The notes: generated by a model not told the origin, from the sequence alone. A stretch of DNA of 64,000 nucleotides from Pseudomonas cremoris (GCF_014230465.1 NZ_JAAXCY010000011.1:248001-312000); one strand, 5' to 3'; positions 20,135-30,915 are shown, counted from the stretch's first letter. Made by a program: numbers and translations.

Positions 20135-20752
20135 ATGTTCTTGCGCCACGTTGTAGTGTTCAGTCTCATCGCCCTGCTCGCCGGTTGCGCGGGCATAGGC
20201 AGCCGTGAATCCGTCGAAGGCCAGGGCAACCCGGCGCAATGGAAACAGCACAAAGACCAGCTCAGCAGCATCGACGGCTGGCAGATCGAAGGCAAAGTCG
20301 GCGTTCGCGCGCCAAAGGATTCGGGCAGCGGTACGCTGTTCTGGCTGCAACGCCAGGACTACTACGACATTCGCTTGTCTGGGCCGCTGGGCCGTGGCGC
20401 AGCGCGCCTGACGGGCCGACCGGGGCAAGTCAGCCTCGAAGTCGCCAACCAGGGACGCTATGAAGCGACCTCGCCGGAAGCGCTACTGGAAGAACAGATT
20501 GGCTGGAAGCTACCGGTGTCTCACCTGGTCTGGTGGGTACGCGGGTTGCCTGCACCTGACAGCAAGAGCCGTCTGAGCCTCAACGGCGATAGCCGCCTGG
20601 CCACCCTGGAGCAGGATGGCTGGCAAGTCGAATACCTGAGCTACGTAGAACAAAGCGGTTACTGGTTGCCCGAGCGCATCAAGCTGCATGGCACCGACCT
20701 TGACGTCACGCTGGTGATCAAGGACTGGCAACCGCGCAAGCTGGGGCAATAA
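20135..20752 (+). CDS. lolB: Outer-membrane lipoprotein receptor LolB
   Basis: 205 aa. It accepts lipoproteins from LolA and inserts them into the outer membrane. Signal peptide with lipobox LAGC (about residues 14-17), then the LolB barrel: [40 protein letters not shown] and [14 protein letters not shown], which are typical. It lies between the TPR lipoprotein gene and ispE, as in most pseudomonads. Confidence 0.95.
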   Translation: MFLRHVVVFSLIALLAGCAGIGSRESVEGQGNPAQWKQHKDQLSSIDGWQIEGKVGVRAPKDSGSGTLFWLQRQDYYDIRLSGPLGRGAARLTGRPGQVSLEVANQGRYEATSPEALLEEQIGWKLPVSHLVWWVRGLPAPDSKSRLSLNGDSRLATLEQDGWQVEYLSYVEQSGYWLPERIKLHGTDLDVTLVIKDWQPRKLGQ

Positions 20753-20753
20753 C

Positions 20754-21605
20754 GTGACCGTAGAACACCTGACCCTGCCCTCCCCCGCAAAACTCAATCT
20801 GATGCTGCATATTTTGGGTCGCCGTGAAGACGGCTACCACGAGTTGCAGACGCTGTTTCAATTTCTCGACTACGGCGATGAGCTGACCTTCGCCGTTCGC
20901 GACGATGGCGTGATCAAGCTGCACACAGAATTCGAAGGCGTGCCCCACGACAGTAATTTGATCGTGAAGGCGGCGAAAAAACTTCAGGAGCAATCCGGCA
21001 GTTCGCTCGGCATCGACATCTGGATCGAAAAAATCTTGCCCATGGGCGGTGGCATCGGTGGCGGCAGCTCGAATGCGGCGACCACGTTGCTGGGCCTGAA
21101 TCACTTGTGGAAGCTGGGCTGGGACCACGATCGCCTCGCGGCGCTGGGCCTTTCACTGGGGGCTGACGTCCCGGTTTTCGTGCGTGGACACGCCGCATTT
21201 GCTGAGGGCGTCGGCGAAAAACTGACCCCGGTAGAGCCCGAAGAGCCTTGGTATCTCGTGCTTGTGCCGCAAGTATCTGTAAGTACAGCAGAAATTTTTT
21301 CAGATCCGTTGTTGACACGTAACTCTTCTCCCATTAAAGTGCGCCCCGTTCCCAAGGGAAACAGTCGAAATGACTGCTTACCGGTTGTAGCAAGGCGTTA
21401 TCCAGAGGTACGTAACGCTTTGAATTTGTTAGGTAAATTTACCGAAGCAAAATTAACCGGAACTGGAAGTTGTGTGTTTGGGGGCTTCCCAAGCAAAGCT
21501 GAAGCTGATAAAGTCTCGGCCCTTCTTACAGAGACCCTTACAGGGTTTGTAGCAAAGGGAAGCAACGTTTCGATGTTGCATCGCAAGCTGCAAAGTCTGC
21601 TCTAA
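20754..21605 (+). CDS. ispE: 4-diphosphocytidyl-2-C-methyl-D-erythritol kinase
   Basis: 283 aa, GTG start one base after the lolB stop. GHMP kinase of the MEP isoprenoid pathway. Seen: [24 protein letters not shown] at the N-terminus (residues 6-29), the ATP loop [18 protein letters not shown] (about 97-114), and the C-terminal [10 protein letters not shown]. The last ~310 bases (from about 21290) are visibly richer in A/T and in codons rare upstream (TTA, AGA-type, GTA) than the first two thirds, yet the frame is intact and the protein family signature is complete. Confidence 0.96.
   Translation: MTVEHLTLPSPAKLNLMLHILGRREDGYHELQTLFQFLDYGDELTFAVRDDGVIKLHTEFEGVPHDSNLIVKAAKKLQEQSGSSLGIDIWIEKILPMGGGIGGGSSNAATTLLGLNHLWKLGWDHDRLAALGLSLGADVPVFVRGHAAFAEGVGEKLTPVEPEEPWYLVLVPQVSVSTAEIFSDPLLTRNSSPIKVRPVPKGNSRNDCLPVVARRYPEVRNALNLLGKFTEAKLTGTGSCVFGGFPSKAEADKVSALLTETLTGFVAKGSNVSMLHRKLQSLL
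21312..21340 (+). promoter_or_regulatory. Candidate internal promoter for tRNA-Gln and prs
   Basis: Consensus -35 TTGACA (21312-21317), 17-base spacer, TAAAGT (-10, four of six). It lies inside the A/T-rich end of ispE, about 300 bp before the tRNA. Suggestive only; the coding function constrains the same bases. Confidence 0.35.
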
Positions 21606-21642
21606 AAGGAACCGAGTGTTAGGCACTCGTTGCAACAGATAC

Positions 21643-21717
21643 AGGGGCGTCGCCAAGCGGTAAGGCAGCAGGTTTTGATCCTGCCATGCGTTGGTTCGAA
21701 TCCAGCCGCCCCTGCCA
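21643..21717 (+). tRNA. tRNA-Gln (anticodon TTG)
   Basis: 75-nt cloverleaf with acceptor arms AGGGGCG / CGCCCCT, discriminator G and encoded CCA at 715-717 of the block. The anticodon loop reads TTTTGAT with TTG in place, the T-arm contains GGTTCGAATCC. Between ispE and prs, its usual Pseudomonas position. Confidence 0.95.
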
Positions 21718-21763
21718 TTTTCTAATACTCATCCAGGTTACCCTCAGCCTCTAGGTACTGCGC

Positions 21764-22705
21764 GTGTCCAAGATGATGGTCTTTACGGGGAATGCTAACC
21801 CCGATCTGGCTCGACGTGTCGTACGTCAGCTGCATATCCCTCTCGGTGACATCTCTGTCGGTAAATTCTCCGACGGCGAAATTACAGCCGAGATCAATGA
21901 AAACGTCCGCGGTAAAGACGTCTTCATTATTCAGCCGACTTGCGCTCCGACCAACGATAACCTGATGGAACTCGTCGTGATGGCTGATGCCTTCCGCCGC
22001 TCCTCAGCGACTCGAATCACAGCTGTAATCCCTTACTTTGGTTATGCCCGTCAGGATCGCCGTCCGCGTTCCGCACGTGTAGCTATCAGCGCGAAAGTCG
22101 TTGCTGACATGCTGACCGTGGTAGGTATCGACCGTGTTCTCACGGTTGACCTGCACGCTGACCAAATCCAGGGGTTCTTCGATATTCCGGTAGATAACAT
22201 CTACGGCTCCCCAGTATTGGTGGATGACATCGAAGACCAGCGCTTTGAAAACCTGATGATCGTGTCCCCGGACATTGGTGGCGTCGTGCGTGCACGGGCT
22301 GTTGCCAAATCCTTGGGCGTGGACCTCGGGATCATCGACAAACGCCGTGAAAAAGCTAATCACTCTGAAGTGATGCATATCATCGGTGATGTCGAAGGGC
22401 GTACCTGTATTCTGGTTGATGACATGGTCGACACCGCCGGCACCCTGTGCCACGCGGCGAAAGCCTTGAAAGAGCACGGTGCAGCAAAAGTCTTCGCCTA
22501 CTGCACACACCCTGTGCTGTCGGGCCGAGCGATCGAGAACATCGAGAACTCCATGCTGGACGAACTGGTGGTGACCAACACCATCCCGTTGTCCGCTGCA
22601 GCTCAAGCCTGTTCGCGTATCCGTCAACTGGATATCGCACCGGTAGTTGCCGAGGCGGTTCGCCGCATCAGCAATGAAGAATCGATCAGCGCGATGTTCC
22701 GTTAA
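21764..22705 (+). CDS. prs: Ribose-phosphate pyrophosphokinase
   Basis: 313 aa from a GTG start, the family's normal size. It makes PRPP from ribose-5-phosphate and ATP for nucleotide, histidine and tryptophan synthesis. Seen: [17 protein letters not shown] at the N-terminus, [20 protein letters not shown] (flexible loop and ATP site), [18 protein letters not shown] (metal site) and the PRPP-binding [18 protein letters not shown]. Followed by a strong terminator. Confidence 0.98.
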   Translation: MSKMMVFTGNANPDLARRVVRQLHIPLGDISVGKFSDGEITAEINENVRGKDVFIIQPTCAPTNDNLMELVVMADAFRRSSATRITAVIPYFGYARQDRRPRSARVAISAKVVADMLTVVGIDRVLTVDLHADQIQGFFDIPVDNIYGSPVLVDDIEDQRFENLMIVSPDIGGVVRARAVAKSLGVDLGIIDKRREKANHSEVMHIIGDVEGRTCILVDDMVDTAGTLCHAAKALKEHGAAKVFAYCTHPVLSGRAIENIENSMLDELVVTNTIPLSAAAQACSRIRQLDIAPVVAEAVRRISNEESISAMFR

Positions 22706-22741
22706 GGGTCAAACCTTCGGATTATCCCACTGACGAAAAGC

Positions 22742-22778
22742 GCCCCGCCCCGACATTTTGTTGGGGCGGGGCTTTTTT
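22742..22778 (+). terminator. Rho-independent terminator after prs
   Basis: GCCCCGCCCCGACA / TGTTGGGGCGGGGC stem (one G-T wobble) with a TTT loop, followed by six Ts. Ends the ispE/tRNA-Gln/prs transcript before rplY. Confidence 0.9.
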
Positions 22779-22842
22779 GCCCATATCGAGCCAGGCGCTG
22801 GTCGCAAACGCCACTCGATGATGGCTATTTTGGAGATACAAA

Positions 22843-23439
22843 ATGACTGACTTTACTCTGAACGCTCAAGCGCGTACTGACCTGGGGAAAGGTGCGAGCC
22901 GCCGCCTGCGTCACGCCGCCAACATCCCTGCTGTTGTTTACGGTGGCAACAAGCCTGCTGAATCCGTAACCATCCTGGCCAAAGAAATCGCCAAACTGTT
23001 CGAAAACGAAGCTGCCTACAGCCACGTTATCGAGCTGAATGTCGACGGCGCCAAGCAGAACGTCATCGTTAAAGCGATGCAGCGTCACCCGTCCAAGCAG
23101 TTCATCATGCACGCTGACTTCATCCGCGTTGTAGCTGGCCAGAAGCTGACCGCTACCGTGCCTGTACACTTCATCGGTGAAGAAGCACCGATCAAGAAAG
23201 GCGGCGAGATTTCTCACGTTGTGAACGAAATCGAAGTGACCTGCCTGCCAAAAGACCTGCCTGAGTTCATCGAAGTCGACCTGTCGGCCGCTGAAGTTGG
23301 CGCCATCATCCACCTGTCCGACCTCAAAGCTCCTAAAGGCGTTGAGTTTGTCGCACTGGCTCACGGTGATGACAAAGCTGTTGCCAACGTTCACGCTCCA
23401 CGCGTTGCTCCAGAAGCTGAAGAAGGCGCTGCAGAGTAA
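22843..23439 (+). CDS. rplY: 50S ribosomal protein L25/general stress protein Ctc
   Basis: 198 aa, the long CTC-type L25. The N-terminal 5S rRNA-binding domain (about 1-95) begins [20 protein letters not shown] and is followed by the TL5-type C-terminal domain ([31 protein letters not shown]). TTGGAG precedes the ATG. It lies upstream of pth, the usual order. Confidence 0.97.
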   Translation: MTDFTLNAQARTDLGKGASRRLRHAANIPAVVYGGNKPAESVTILAKEIAKLFENEAAYSHVIELNVDGAKQNVIVKAMQRHPSKQFIMHADFIRVVAGQKLTATVPVHFIGEEAPIKKGGEISHVVNEIEVTCLPKDLPEFIEVDLSAAEVGAIIHLSDLKAPKGVEFVALAHGDDKAVANVHAPRVAPEAEEGAAE

Positions 23440-23606
23440 TTCACTCTGTAATGTCGGAGCTTGAGGAAACATCGCGGACCGAAACGTAGCGAGAAAGCGG
23501 GCGATAACGCGGCGTTTACTCTTGAGTAAATGATGTAGTGTCGTCCACTTTCGCCGCACACCGGTTCGGCGATGTTATCCACAACTCCAAAGGAAGGGCC
23601 CCTGTC

Positions 23607-24191
23607 GTGACTGCCATTAAACTGATCGTTGGCCTGGGAAATCCAGGCGCCGAATACGAACAGACCCGGCATAACGCGGGGGCCCTTTTTGTTGAGCGCA
23701 TCGCCCACGCGCAAGGTGTGAACCTTGTGGCCGATCGCAAATATTTCGGCCTGACCGGGCGCTTCTCGCACCAGGGTCAGGATGTTCGTCTATTGATTCC
23801 CACCACCTACATGAACCGCAGCGGCCAGGCTGTCGCGGCGCTTGCGGGTTTCTTTCGGATCAAACCCGAGGAAATCCTGGTGGCCCATGACGAACTGGAT
23901 CTGCCACCCGGTGTTGCCAAGCTCAAGCTTGGTGGCGGGCATGGTGGGCACAACGGCCTGCGCGACATCATCGCGCAGCTGGGTAATCAGAATAATTTCT
24001 ACCGTCTGCGGCTCGGCATTGGCCACCCAGGCGTTGCCAGTATGGTTTCAAATTTCGTCCTGGGTCGTGCGCCACGCGCCGAACAGGAAAAACTCGATGC
24101 CAGCATCGACTTTGCCCTCGGCGTGCTGCCGGATATCTTCGCCGGTGAATGGAACCGCGCGATGAAAAACCTGCACAGCCAGAAGGCCTGA
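23607..24191 (+). CDS. pth: Peptidyl-tRNA hydrolase
   Basis: 194 aa from GTG 23607, which has AAAGGAAGG upstream and gives the standard N-terminus [29 protein letters not shown] (residues 1-25); an earlier in-frame start at 23538 adds non-family residues. It recycles peptidyl-tRNA. Seen: catalytic His in TRHNAG, asparagines in [10 protein letters not shown], Asp in [11 protein letters not shown] and the [11 protein letters not shown] loop. Confidence 0.97.
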   Translation: MTAIKLIVGLGNPGAEYEQTRHNAGALFVERIAHAQGVNLVADRKYFGLTGRFSHQGQDVRLLIPTTYMNRSGQAVAALAGFFRIKPEEILVAHDELDLPPGVAKLKLGGGHGGHNGLRDIIAQLGNQNNFYRLRLGIGHPGVASMVSNFVLGRAPRAEQEKLDASIDFALGVLPDIFAGEWNRAMKNLHSQKA

Positions 24192-24212
24192 CTCTTACCG
24201 AGGGGAAACACC

Positions 24213-25313
<1,101 letters not shown>

Positions 25314-25330
25314 GCCACACTGCTGCAAAT

Positions 25331-25360
25331 AAAAAGCCGATGCTCCGCATCGGCTTTTTT
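25331..25360 (+). terminator. Terminator after ychF
   Basis: AAAAAGCCGATGC-TCC-GCATCGGCTTTTT, a 13-bp perfect stem with a three-base loop and U tract. The A tract on the other side makes it bidirectional. It marks the left border of the hrp remnant. Confidence 0.92.
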
Positions 25361-25660
25361 GTGGGCGTTATTCCTGAAAATCGACATACACGCACACACT
25401 ACCAACAAACCCATTAAATAGGTACGATCCAGCTTAATTCAGCCAACTTTCAGACTACCCACTAATACCTTAAGACTTACCTTACACATCACAAAGCATC
25501 TACACACAACTAATATTCACACTTCCTGCAAAGACTGATCTTTCAAAATCACCAGCGACCGAGCACGCACGCAAACACAGTGACAACTTTTACCGTTTCC
25601 GGTTTACTTTCGACGACTTTACGCCCATGGAAGTTGCAACAATGTAGGAGCAATAGCAAT
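25361..25660. other. A/T-rich gene-free region before the hrpS-like gene
   Basis: About 300 bases, clearly richer in A/T and poorer in G on this strand than the flanks, with no credible coding region. It must hold the promoter of the hrpS-like gene, but I see no sigma-54 or Hrp-box match and no convincing -35/-10 pair. Confidence 0.6.
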
Positions 25661-26602
25661 ATGTCGGCCGTTAACCAAAACACATTTATTTCCGATATAC
25701 CATTCATCGATTGCCCTATTATCGAATCTACTGTAAACAACACCGCCCCCCACAACATTGACGTCCTATTGCTCGGAGAAACCGGAACGGGCAAGGACAC
25801 ACTCGCGCAGCGCATCCATTGTTTATCCGGACGTAAAGGCAACTTCGTCGCGGTCAATTGTGCCGCTATACCGGAAACCCTCGCCGAGAGCCAATTGTTC
25901 GGCGTCAACAGCGGTGCCTACACCGGTGCGGTGCAATCGCGGGCAGGCTTTATAGAGGCCGCCCATCTGGGCACCCTCTACCTCGATGAAATCGACAGCA
26001 TGCCGCTGTCGCTTCAAGCCAAGCTGCTGCGGGTGCTGGAATGCCGGGGGGTCGAGCGCCTGGGTTCGACTCGGTTCATACGGGTGGATATGCGTGTCAT
26101 CGCTTCTGCCCAGCAGTCCTTGCATGAGATGGTGGAACGAGGAGCTTTTCGACGTGATCTGTATTTCCGCCTCAATGTCGTCCATATCCATCTACCCCCT
26201 CTGCGGGAGCGTAGAGAGTTCATCATTCCCATGTTCCTGAACATGATTAAACAGGAAGCAGAAGCCTTTAAGCACCCTCTGCATACGCCCGCTTGCACGC
26301 TCCTGCAAGAACTACTGTGCCAGCGATGGCTTGGCAATGTCCGTGAACTTCGCTCAGCCGCCAAGCGCTACGTATTGGGCTTGACTCTGTTCCCTGCAAG
26401 TGCTGCACCAAACACAAAAAACAACTTGAAAGCACGTCTGCAACAGGTCGAAAGAGTAATGATTGAAGAGTCGCTGCAGCGCCATGGATATAGTGTCGAC
26501 AGTGCGGCGGCAGAGTTGGGGGTTGCCCGTCGTACGCTCTACCATCGAATGAAACAACTGGACATATCCAACCTTGATATCAAACTGAAACCTTCAAACT
26601 AA
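25661..26602 (+). CDS. HrpS/RspR-type sigma-54 activator
   Basis: 313 aa, close to P. syringae HrpS (about 300). It has only the AAA+ and DNA-binding domains and no receiver domain, as in HrpR/HrpS. Walker A GETGTGKD is at residues 39-46, the sigma-54 contact loop is GAYTGA at 85-90 (usual GAFTGA), Walker B TLYLDEID follows, and the arginine-finger segment FRRDLYFRLN is near 165. A Fis-type helix-turn-helix (VDSAAAELGVARRTLYHRMK) ends the protein. I chose ATG 25661 (TAGGAGC upstream). A single copy without hrpR suggests homomeric action. Expected target: the sigma-54 promoter of hrpL at 30916. Confidence 0.88.
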   Translation: MSAVNQNTFISDIPFIDCPIIESTVNNTAPHNIDVLLLGETGTGKDTLAQRIHCLSGRKGNFVAVNCAAIPETLAESQLFGVNSGAYTGAVQSRAGFIEAAHLGTLYLDEIDSMPLSLQAKLLRVLECRGVERLGSTRFIRVDMRVIASAQQSLHEMVERGAFRRDLYFRLNVVHIHLPPLRERREFIIPMFLNMIKQEAEAFKHPLHTPACTLLQELLCQRWLGNVRELRSAAKRYVLGLTLFPASAAPNTKNNLKARLQQVERVMIEESLQRHGYSVDSAAAELGVARRTLYHRMKQLDISNLDIKLKPSN

Positions 26603-26671
26603 TATTCAGCCAGCCCACGTCAATGACCCTAACTTCTGAAACATCTAAAAATATATACCCTATATGAACGA

Positions 26672-26700
26672 GGAACGATCTGTACTCCATAAACCACCCA
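26672..26700 (+). promoter_or_regulatory. Hrp box (HrpL-dependent promoter) before the hrpA-like gene
   Basis: GGAACG-N16-CCACCCA, matching the Hrp-box consensus GGAACC-N15/16-CCACNNA with one change in the -35 half. It ends 91 bp before the small ORF at 26792, as expected for an hrpA-type operon promoter. Confidence 0.75.
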
Positions 26701-26791
26701 ACATCCGAGTCAGATAGCAACGACTCGTTACGCTGTCGGCGGCGAACAACGCCTTCAGCATTCAAATCAAACCGTATACAAAGGTGACTGT

Positions 26792-26965
26792 ATGTCCTCT
26801 ATTCCTTCTGGTGGTGGCACTGGCTCGGCGATCGGCGCTCAAGCAGCATTGGACCAAATCGAGGCAAAAAAGCTGGCTGACCTCGTTGATAAAACGAAAA
26901 AAGGAGCTGAAAACGATAAGGCCGTGGCAATGGCGGGTCTCGTCAAGGGTATTAGGTACCCATAA
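26792..26965 (+). CDS. Putative Hrp pilin (HrpA/RspA-like) small protein
   Basis: 57 aa and too short for routine gene calling. It starts MSSIPSGGGTGSAIGAQAAL, continues as an amphipathic lysine-rich helix (IEAKKLADLVDKTKK) and ends GLVKGIRYP. The size fits short enterobacterial-type HrpA pilins (about 65 aa) better than the ~110 aa P. syringae pilin, and the C-terminal KGI-R/S-Y ending recalls HrpA. Position is decisive: first ORF behind an Hrp box, after hrpS and before hrpB. AAAGGTG precedes the ATG. Alternatively an SctF-like needle subunit. Without the export apparatus it cannot be secreted by this locus. Confidence 0.55.
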   Translation: MSSIPSGGGTGSAIGAQAALDQIEAKKLADLVDKTKKGAENDKAVAMAGLVKGIRYP

Positions 26966-26970
26966 GCAAC

Positions 26971-27003
26971 TGACCTCCTCAGCTGATCGGGCTGGGGAGG
27001 TCA
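26971..27003 (+). other. Strong hairpin between hrpA-like and hrpB
   Basis: TGACCTCCTCAGC / GCTGGGGAGGTCA, a 13-bp stem (one G-T pair) with loop TGATCGG and no U tract. It starts 5 bp after the pilin stop. Likely an mRNA-stabilising or partial attenuating structure that lets the pilin be made in excess; inference from shape and place. Confidence 0.6.
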
Positions 27004-27051
27004 TCACTGTCAACACAGGTACTGCAATCGACAGGTTCCAGGGAGTTTCAC

Positions 27052-27417
27052 ATGAACATCACCAACGAGGGGCTCCCGACAAGCGAGTCCAGTTTTACTC
27101 AGGCGGAATCGTCGGTTGCCGTCAACGGAACTTCCGACATCAATTTCTTCAGCGCACAGCTCAACCCTACCGGGCAGCCCAACAAGGAAATCCGCCCCGC
27201 TGTGTCCGGCAACCTATTTAACATTGGCGCCCCTGAATCGGCTGCGGCAGACAAGCGCGTGAAAAGAGGAGTACGTGACATGATGCTGAACAAGCGCACC
27301 CAAGAAGCCCACGCACTGCCAGAATCACTGGCTGCCGCGAATCTGAATGTGGTGACACGGGTCAAGTTGCTTAGCCTGCTGGTCAAAGGCGTCGACAAAA
27401 TCGCCACCATGGGATAG
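27052..27417 (+). CDS. hrpB: Type III secretion inner-rod protein HrpB (SctI family)
   Basis: 121 aa, the length of P. syringae HrpB (about 124). The N-terminal half is polar and disordered-looking. The C-terminal half carries the SctI helix pair ending LNVVTRVKLLSLLVKGVDKI (residues about 98-117), the part of the rod that packs in the needle base. GGGAG precedes the ATG. It lies between the hrpA-like gene and hrcJ, with hrpZ absent. Intact as read, but its machine is not. Confidence 0.75.
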   Translation: MNITNEGLPTSESSFTQAESSVAVNGTSDINFFSAQLNPTGQPNKEIRPAVSGNLFNIGAPESAAADKRVKRGVRDMMLNKRTQEAHALPESLAAANLNVVTRVKLLSLLVKGVDKIATMG

Positions 27418-27421
27418 CCGC

Positions 27422-27673
27422 ATGCACTGCTATCTATCCATCACACTCTTTTGTTTATCGGTATTAATGCTGACGGGTTGCAGTGAGAGCGTGGAGCTCC
27501 ATCGCCAGCTATCGGAGCAAGAAGCCAACGAAGTGATTGCCGAGTTGGCCGACAAACAGATTCGTGCGCAAAAGATTCCGGCTAAGGATGGCGTGGTTGT
27601 TCAGGTTCGGGCCAGTGACATCGGCCGAGCTGTTCGCACTCTGGAAGCCGTTGGCCTGCCCAAACATGGTTGA
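27422..27673 (+). pseudogene. hrcJ: hrcJ (SctJ inner-ring lipoprotein), truncated
   Basis: 83 codons of a protein that is normally about 250-270 aa. It begins with a lipoprotein signal (lipobox LTGC, about 17-20) and continues into the first ring-building domain: LHRQLSEQEANEVIAELADK and AKDGVVVQVRASDIGRAVRT. Family similarity stops at GLPKHG, followed by TGA. The break at about 27660-27670 coincides with the break in the oppositely oriented hrcV, so both were cut by one event. The second ring domain and the membrane anchor are lost. Confidence 0.85.
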
Positions 27674-29654
27674 ACTCTTCCAGTAAAAGGGTCCGCAACG
27701 GGCTGCGCAGGTCCTGCGCCACTAGCAGCACGGTCTTGCTTTTGGCACGCAGGGGGAAAGCTTGTTTGAGCAGGTCGATGAGTACCGCACTGCTGTCGTT
27801 GTCGAGAGCAAAGAACACCCCGGTCTGGGTCTGGCGCAAGGCTTCGCGCAGGGTATTTTCGGCCTGGGGTGACAGCAACCAGGCATGCAAGCCATCGACT
27901 TCGCTGTGCTGGTGAAAGATATGTGCCTTGAGGGCAATACGGGCGTAGTCTGCCAGCGCTTCCGGCTCGCGCTCATGCTGGCCGTACTCGACCAGTGACT
28001 CGACAATCAAGCGCACTGCACGCAGTGGCACGCCCTCACTTGCAAGGCGTTGCAGCACAGATGAAAAGCGCGACAGCGGCATGATGCGTTGTAACTCCTG
28101 CACCAACTCAGGCTGGGTTGACTCCAACCAACTGAGGACCGACTTGCTTTCTTGCACGCCCAAAAATTGCGGGCCGCTGAGCATCATCGCCCGGCTCATG
28201 CGCTCAAGGATCAAGGCCTGTGCGGTGAACCGTTCTAGCTGTTCGTCATCAAGCAAGGGGTGGTCCGGTGCCAACCAGGTCCACTCGTCTTCCTCCCGTG
28301 ATACCTGCCCCCGGGTGCCCTCTTCTATTTGCGCAGTCAGGGCAGCATGCGCCACCGCCACCCAAGGTCCGATCGTCGCCTTGAGGACCGGAATTTCATG
28401 CACACAAAAGCGCACTTCATCGTCCTCAAGCGTGGGCAAGAACTCGATTTCAAACGCAGGGAGGGTCAAGCCCAGGTTGGTCACCAGCCCGTTGCGGGTC
28501 TGGCGAATACGTTGCACCAACTCGGTTACGACGCGACTGCCGTGCAACCGTGTGGGGAACTGCAGCAGGTAAGGTCGCGAGGGGTCGAAGGCGCGCAGGT
28601 CTTCGTCGCCATTGTCCTGCGGCGCCACGGCGTTGCTGTCCGGCCCTTCAGGCATATCCTGTTTTTTACGCGCCTGCGCCAGGTAATACCCCAGCGAACC
28701 GGTGACCAGCGCAATGAAAATAAATACCAGCGTGGGCATCCCCGGCAGGGCGGCGAACGCCAGCATGCCCACCGAGGCAATCATCCAGCTCTTGGGTTCG
28801 CTGGTCATTTGCCGGGCGATTTCAGCGCCCATGTTGGTGACGCCACGACGCGCATCCGGTGCGACGCGGGTGATGATCATGCCAGCCGTCAGAGAAATCA
28901 GCAGCGCCGGAATCTGTGCGATCAGGCCATCACCGATGGTCAGTACCGAGTACAACGCCATGGAGTCAGCAGCGCTCATGTCGTGCTGGAACATACCGGT
29001 GGAAAAGCCGCCCAGCAGGTTGATCATTACGATGACCAGGCCGGCAATCGCATCGCCCTTGACGAATTTCATCGCCCCATCCATGGCGCCGAACAGCTGG
29101 CTCTCGCGGGATAACTGCTCTCGCTTGTCCCGTGCCTGCGCGCCATCGATCAGGCCGGCACGCAAATCGCTGTCGATGGACATCTGCTTGCCGGGCATCG
29201 CGTCCAGGCTGAAACGCGCGGCCACTTCGGCCACCCTTTCCGAACCCTTGGTGATTACCAGGAAGTTGACGATGGTGAGGATCATGAAGATCACCAGGCC
29301 CACCGCCAGGTTGCCGCCCACCACGAAATTTCCGAACGCCTCGACGATATCGCCGGCGTCCTGTTCCAGCAGGATCAAACGCGTGGTAGCAATCGACAAC
29401 GCCAGGCGGAACATGGTGGTCAGCAACAAGATCGACGGGAACGACGAAAAGGCCAACGGCCCGGGCAGGTACAGCGCCAGCACGATCAAGAGGCAGGAAA
29501 TGCAGATGTTGAGCGCGATCAGAATGTCCACCAACCAGGTGGGCAGCGGCACGATAAACATGAACACAATGGCCAGAACCACTACCGCGCCCAGCACTTC
29601 GGCGCGTTGCGCCATCTTGAGCAGTACGCGGTTGGCCGTCGCCAGCACTGTCAC
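27582..29654 (-). pseudogene. hrcV: hrcV (SctV export-gate protein), 3' truncated
   Basis: 690 codons. Residues 1-664 are an HrcV/FlhA-family export gate: the N-terminal membrane domain has PLPTWLVDILIALNI, FPSILLLTTMFRLALSIATT and GDAIAGLVIVMINLLGG, and the cytoplasmic domain ends DLRSPLRTLLLEEFNHV. From there the family sequence (about 30 further residues) is missing; the last 26 codons are antisense hrcJ. The start overlaps the hrpJ stop by 4 bp. The long intact frame argues that the deletion is recent or the remaining reading frame has not yet decayed. Confidence 0.88.
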
Positions 29655-30724
29655 CCCTCGGCCCTCGAATCATCACCAGGGCGCGCGGGGAGTTTCTCTT
29701 GGCGCGTGAGCTCATCCATCACCAACAGAACGTTATGCAGCCCTTCCTGACGCCCGCGATTATCGCGCCACAGCGCCAACGGCAAACCTTTGAGCATTGG
29801 GTAAATCCCGTTGAGCGAGACCAACTGACCTGCGGACGACTCATGGCTCAAGTCACCGGCCAACCGCTGGACCTCGGCACACGCAATGCCTCCGCTGGCA
29901 TACCCCAGCAAACGTTGCAACAGCACCACCGCGTCGTGCTCAACCTCGAGGCGCTGAATCAACGACTCACAACTGCTCAACACTCCGCTCAAATGCCCGC
30001 AGCTTTGCAGCCCCAGCAGCAACGTGCGCAACTTGGCGCCAGGAATCGATGAGGCCTGCGCCGCAATATCATCAGCCAAGGCCCGACGCATCACATTGAG
30101 CCCGGCTGCAAATTGTTCCCCGCCGTACCCCCCCAGCAGGGCCTGCATCATGGTCGCCAGGGATTGGCGCACCACCACGCTGGCGTAGTACAAGGCGCGC
30201 ATTGCCTGACGCTCTTGAGGATCATCCGTAGCAGCCTGCAACGCCATGGCGATGTTCAGGCCAGCCTGGATCTCCCGCCTGTAGCGCACCTCCAGCTTGG
30301 CCAGGGCATCGCGCGCCAGCGCCGCTTCGGTCTTGCGCACTTCGGCTTCCGCCTGGGCTGTCACCTGCCGGAGTATCACGTAGGTCCGCGCGGGATCGTT
30401 GCCGGTGATTTCCAGGAGTTTGTCGACGCCCGGCTGCTGCAACAGTTGCAGGCGTACACGACGAGAAATAGCCGCCAGACTCGCCTGGGCCGGGTGCCCC
30501 AATTGATCATAGAGTTGCGATAGCTGCTCGACCGGGGTGATGCGCACGCCCATCGAACGCTGGCCCAGGGCCTTACTGTTAAACGCCACTTCCTGGCTGA
30601 AAAGATTGGCAAGGTCATCGACAACCGGCGCTGCAACCGGCACTTGGGCGCGGGTGGTACCGCTAACGACAGGCTGATCCAGGCTTTGCAGCGTTTGCAC
30701 ATCGGGAGTGGATTCAACTTTCAT
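29651..30724 (-). CDS. hrpJ: HrpJ (SctW/YopN-TyeA-type gatekeeper)
   Basis: 357 aa, usual HrpJ size. In intact systems it controls the order of secretion of translocators and effectors. Seen: an N-terminal polar secretion-signal-like segment, a central helical YopN-like region (GVDKLLEITGNDPARTYVILR, residues about 99-119) and a C-terminal TyeA-like region (LNGIYPMLKGLPLALWRDN). First gene behind an Hrp box and coupled to hrcV, the P. syringae hrpJ-hrcV order. Reads intact. Confidence 0.85.
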   Translation of the reverse strand: MKVESTPDVQTLQSLDQPVVSGTTRAQVPVAAPVVDDLANLFSQEVAFNSKALGQRSMGVRITPVEQLSQLYDQLGHPAQASLAAISRRVRLQLLQQPGVDKLLEITGNDPARTYVILRQVTAQAEAEVRKTEAALARDALAKLEVRYRREIQAGLNIAMALQAATDDPQERQAMRALYYASVVVRQSLATMMQALLGGYGGEQFAAGLNVMRRALADDIAAQASSIPGAKLRTLLLGLQSCGHLSGVLSSCESLIQRLEVEHDAVVLLQRLLGYASGGIACAEVQRLAGDLSHESSAGQLVSLNGIYPMLKGLPLALWRDNRGRQEGLHNVLLVMDELTRQEKLPARPGDDSRAEG

Positions 30725-30752
30725 GGGCGGGCCAGGACAGGAAGTGTGAGCT

Positions 30753-30781
30753 TGTGTGGCAAGCCTTCCCGGTTCGGTTCC
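30753..30781 (-). promoter_or_regulatory. Hrp box before hrpJ
   Basis: On the minus strand GGAACC-N16-CCACACA, a perfect match to the HrpL promoter consensus. Its -10 half ends 29 bp before the hrpJ ATG, so the leader would be about 20 nt. Confidence 0.85.
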
Positions 30782-30915
30782 ATGAATATCAACATTGCCT
30801 GAAATATTGAAAAGACCGGCACGGCTTCAGATAGCTGCGTGCAAGCCGTTGCACAAAAATCACCCTTTTCAAGATATTTATCCTTAGATATCAAAGAGTT
30901 ATATGTTTTTTTCGC

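Noticed and set aside
23440..23606. Leader upstream of pth as a riboswitch
   Set aside because: No stable conserved-looking hairpin or terminator; only a ribosome site before the GTG.
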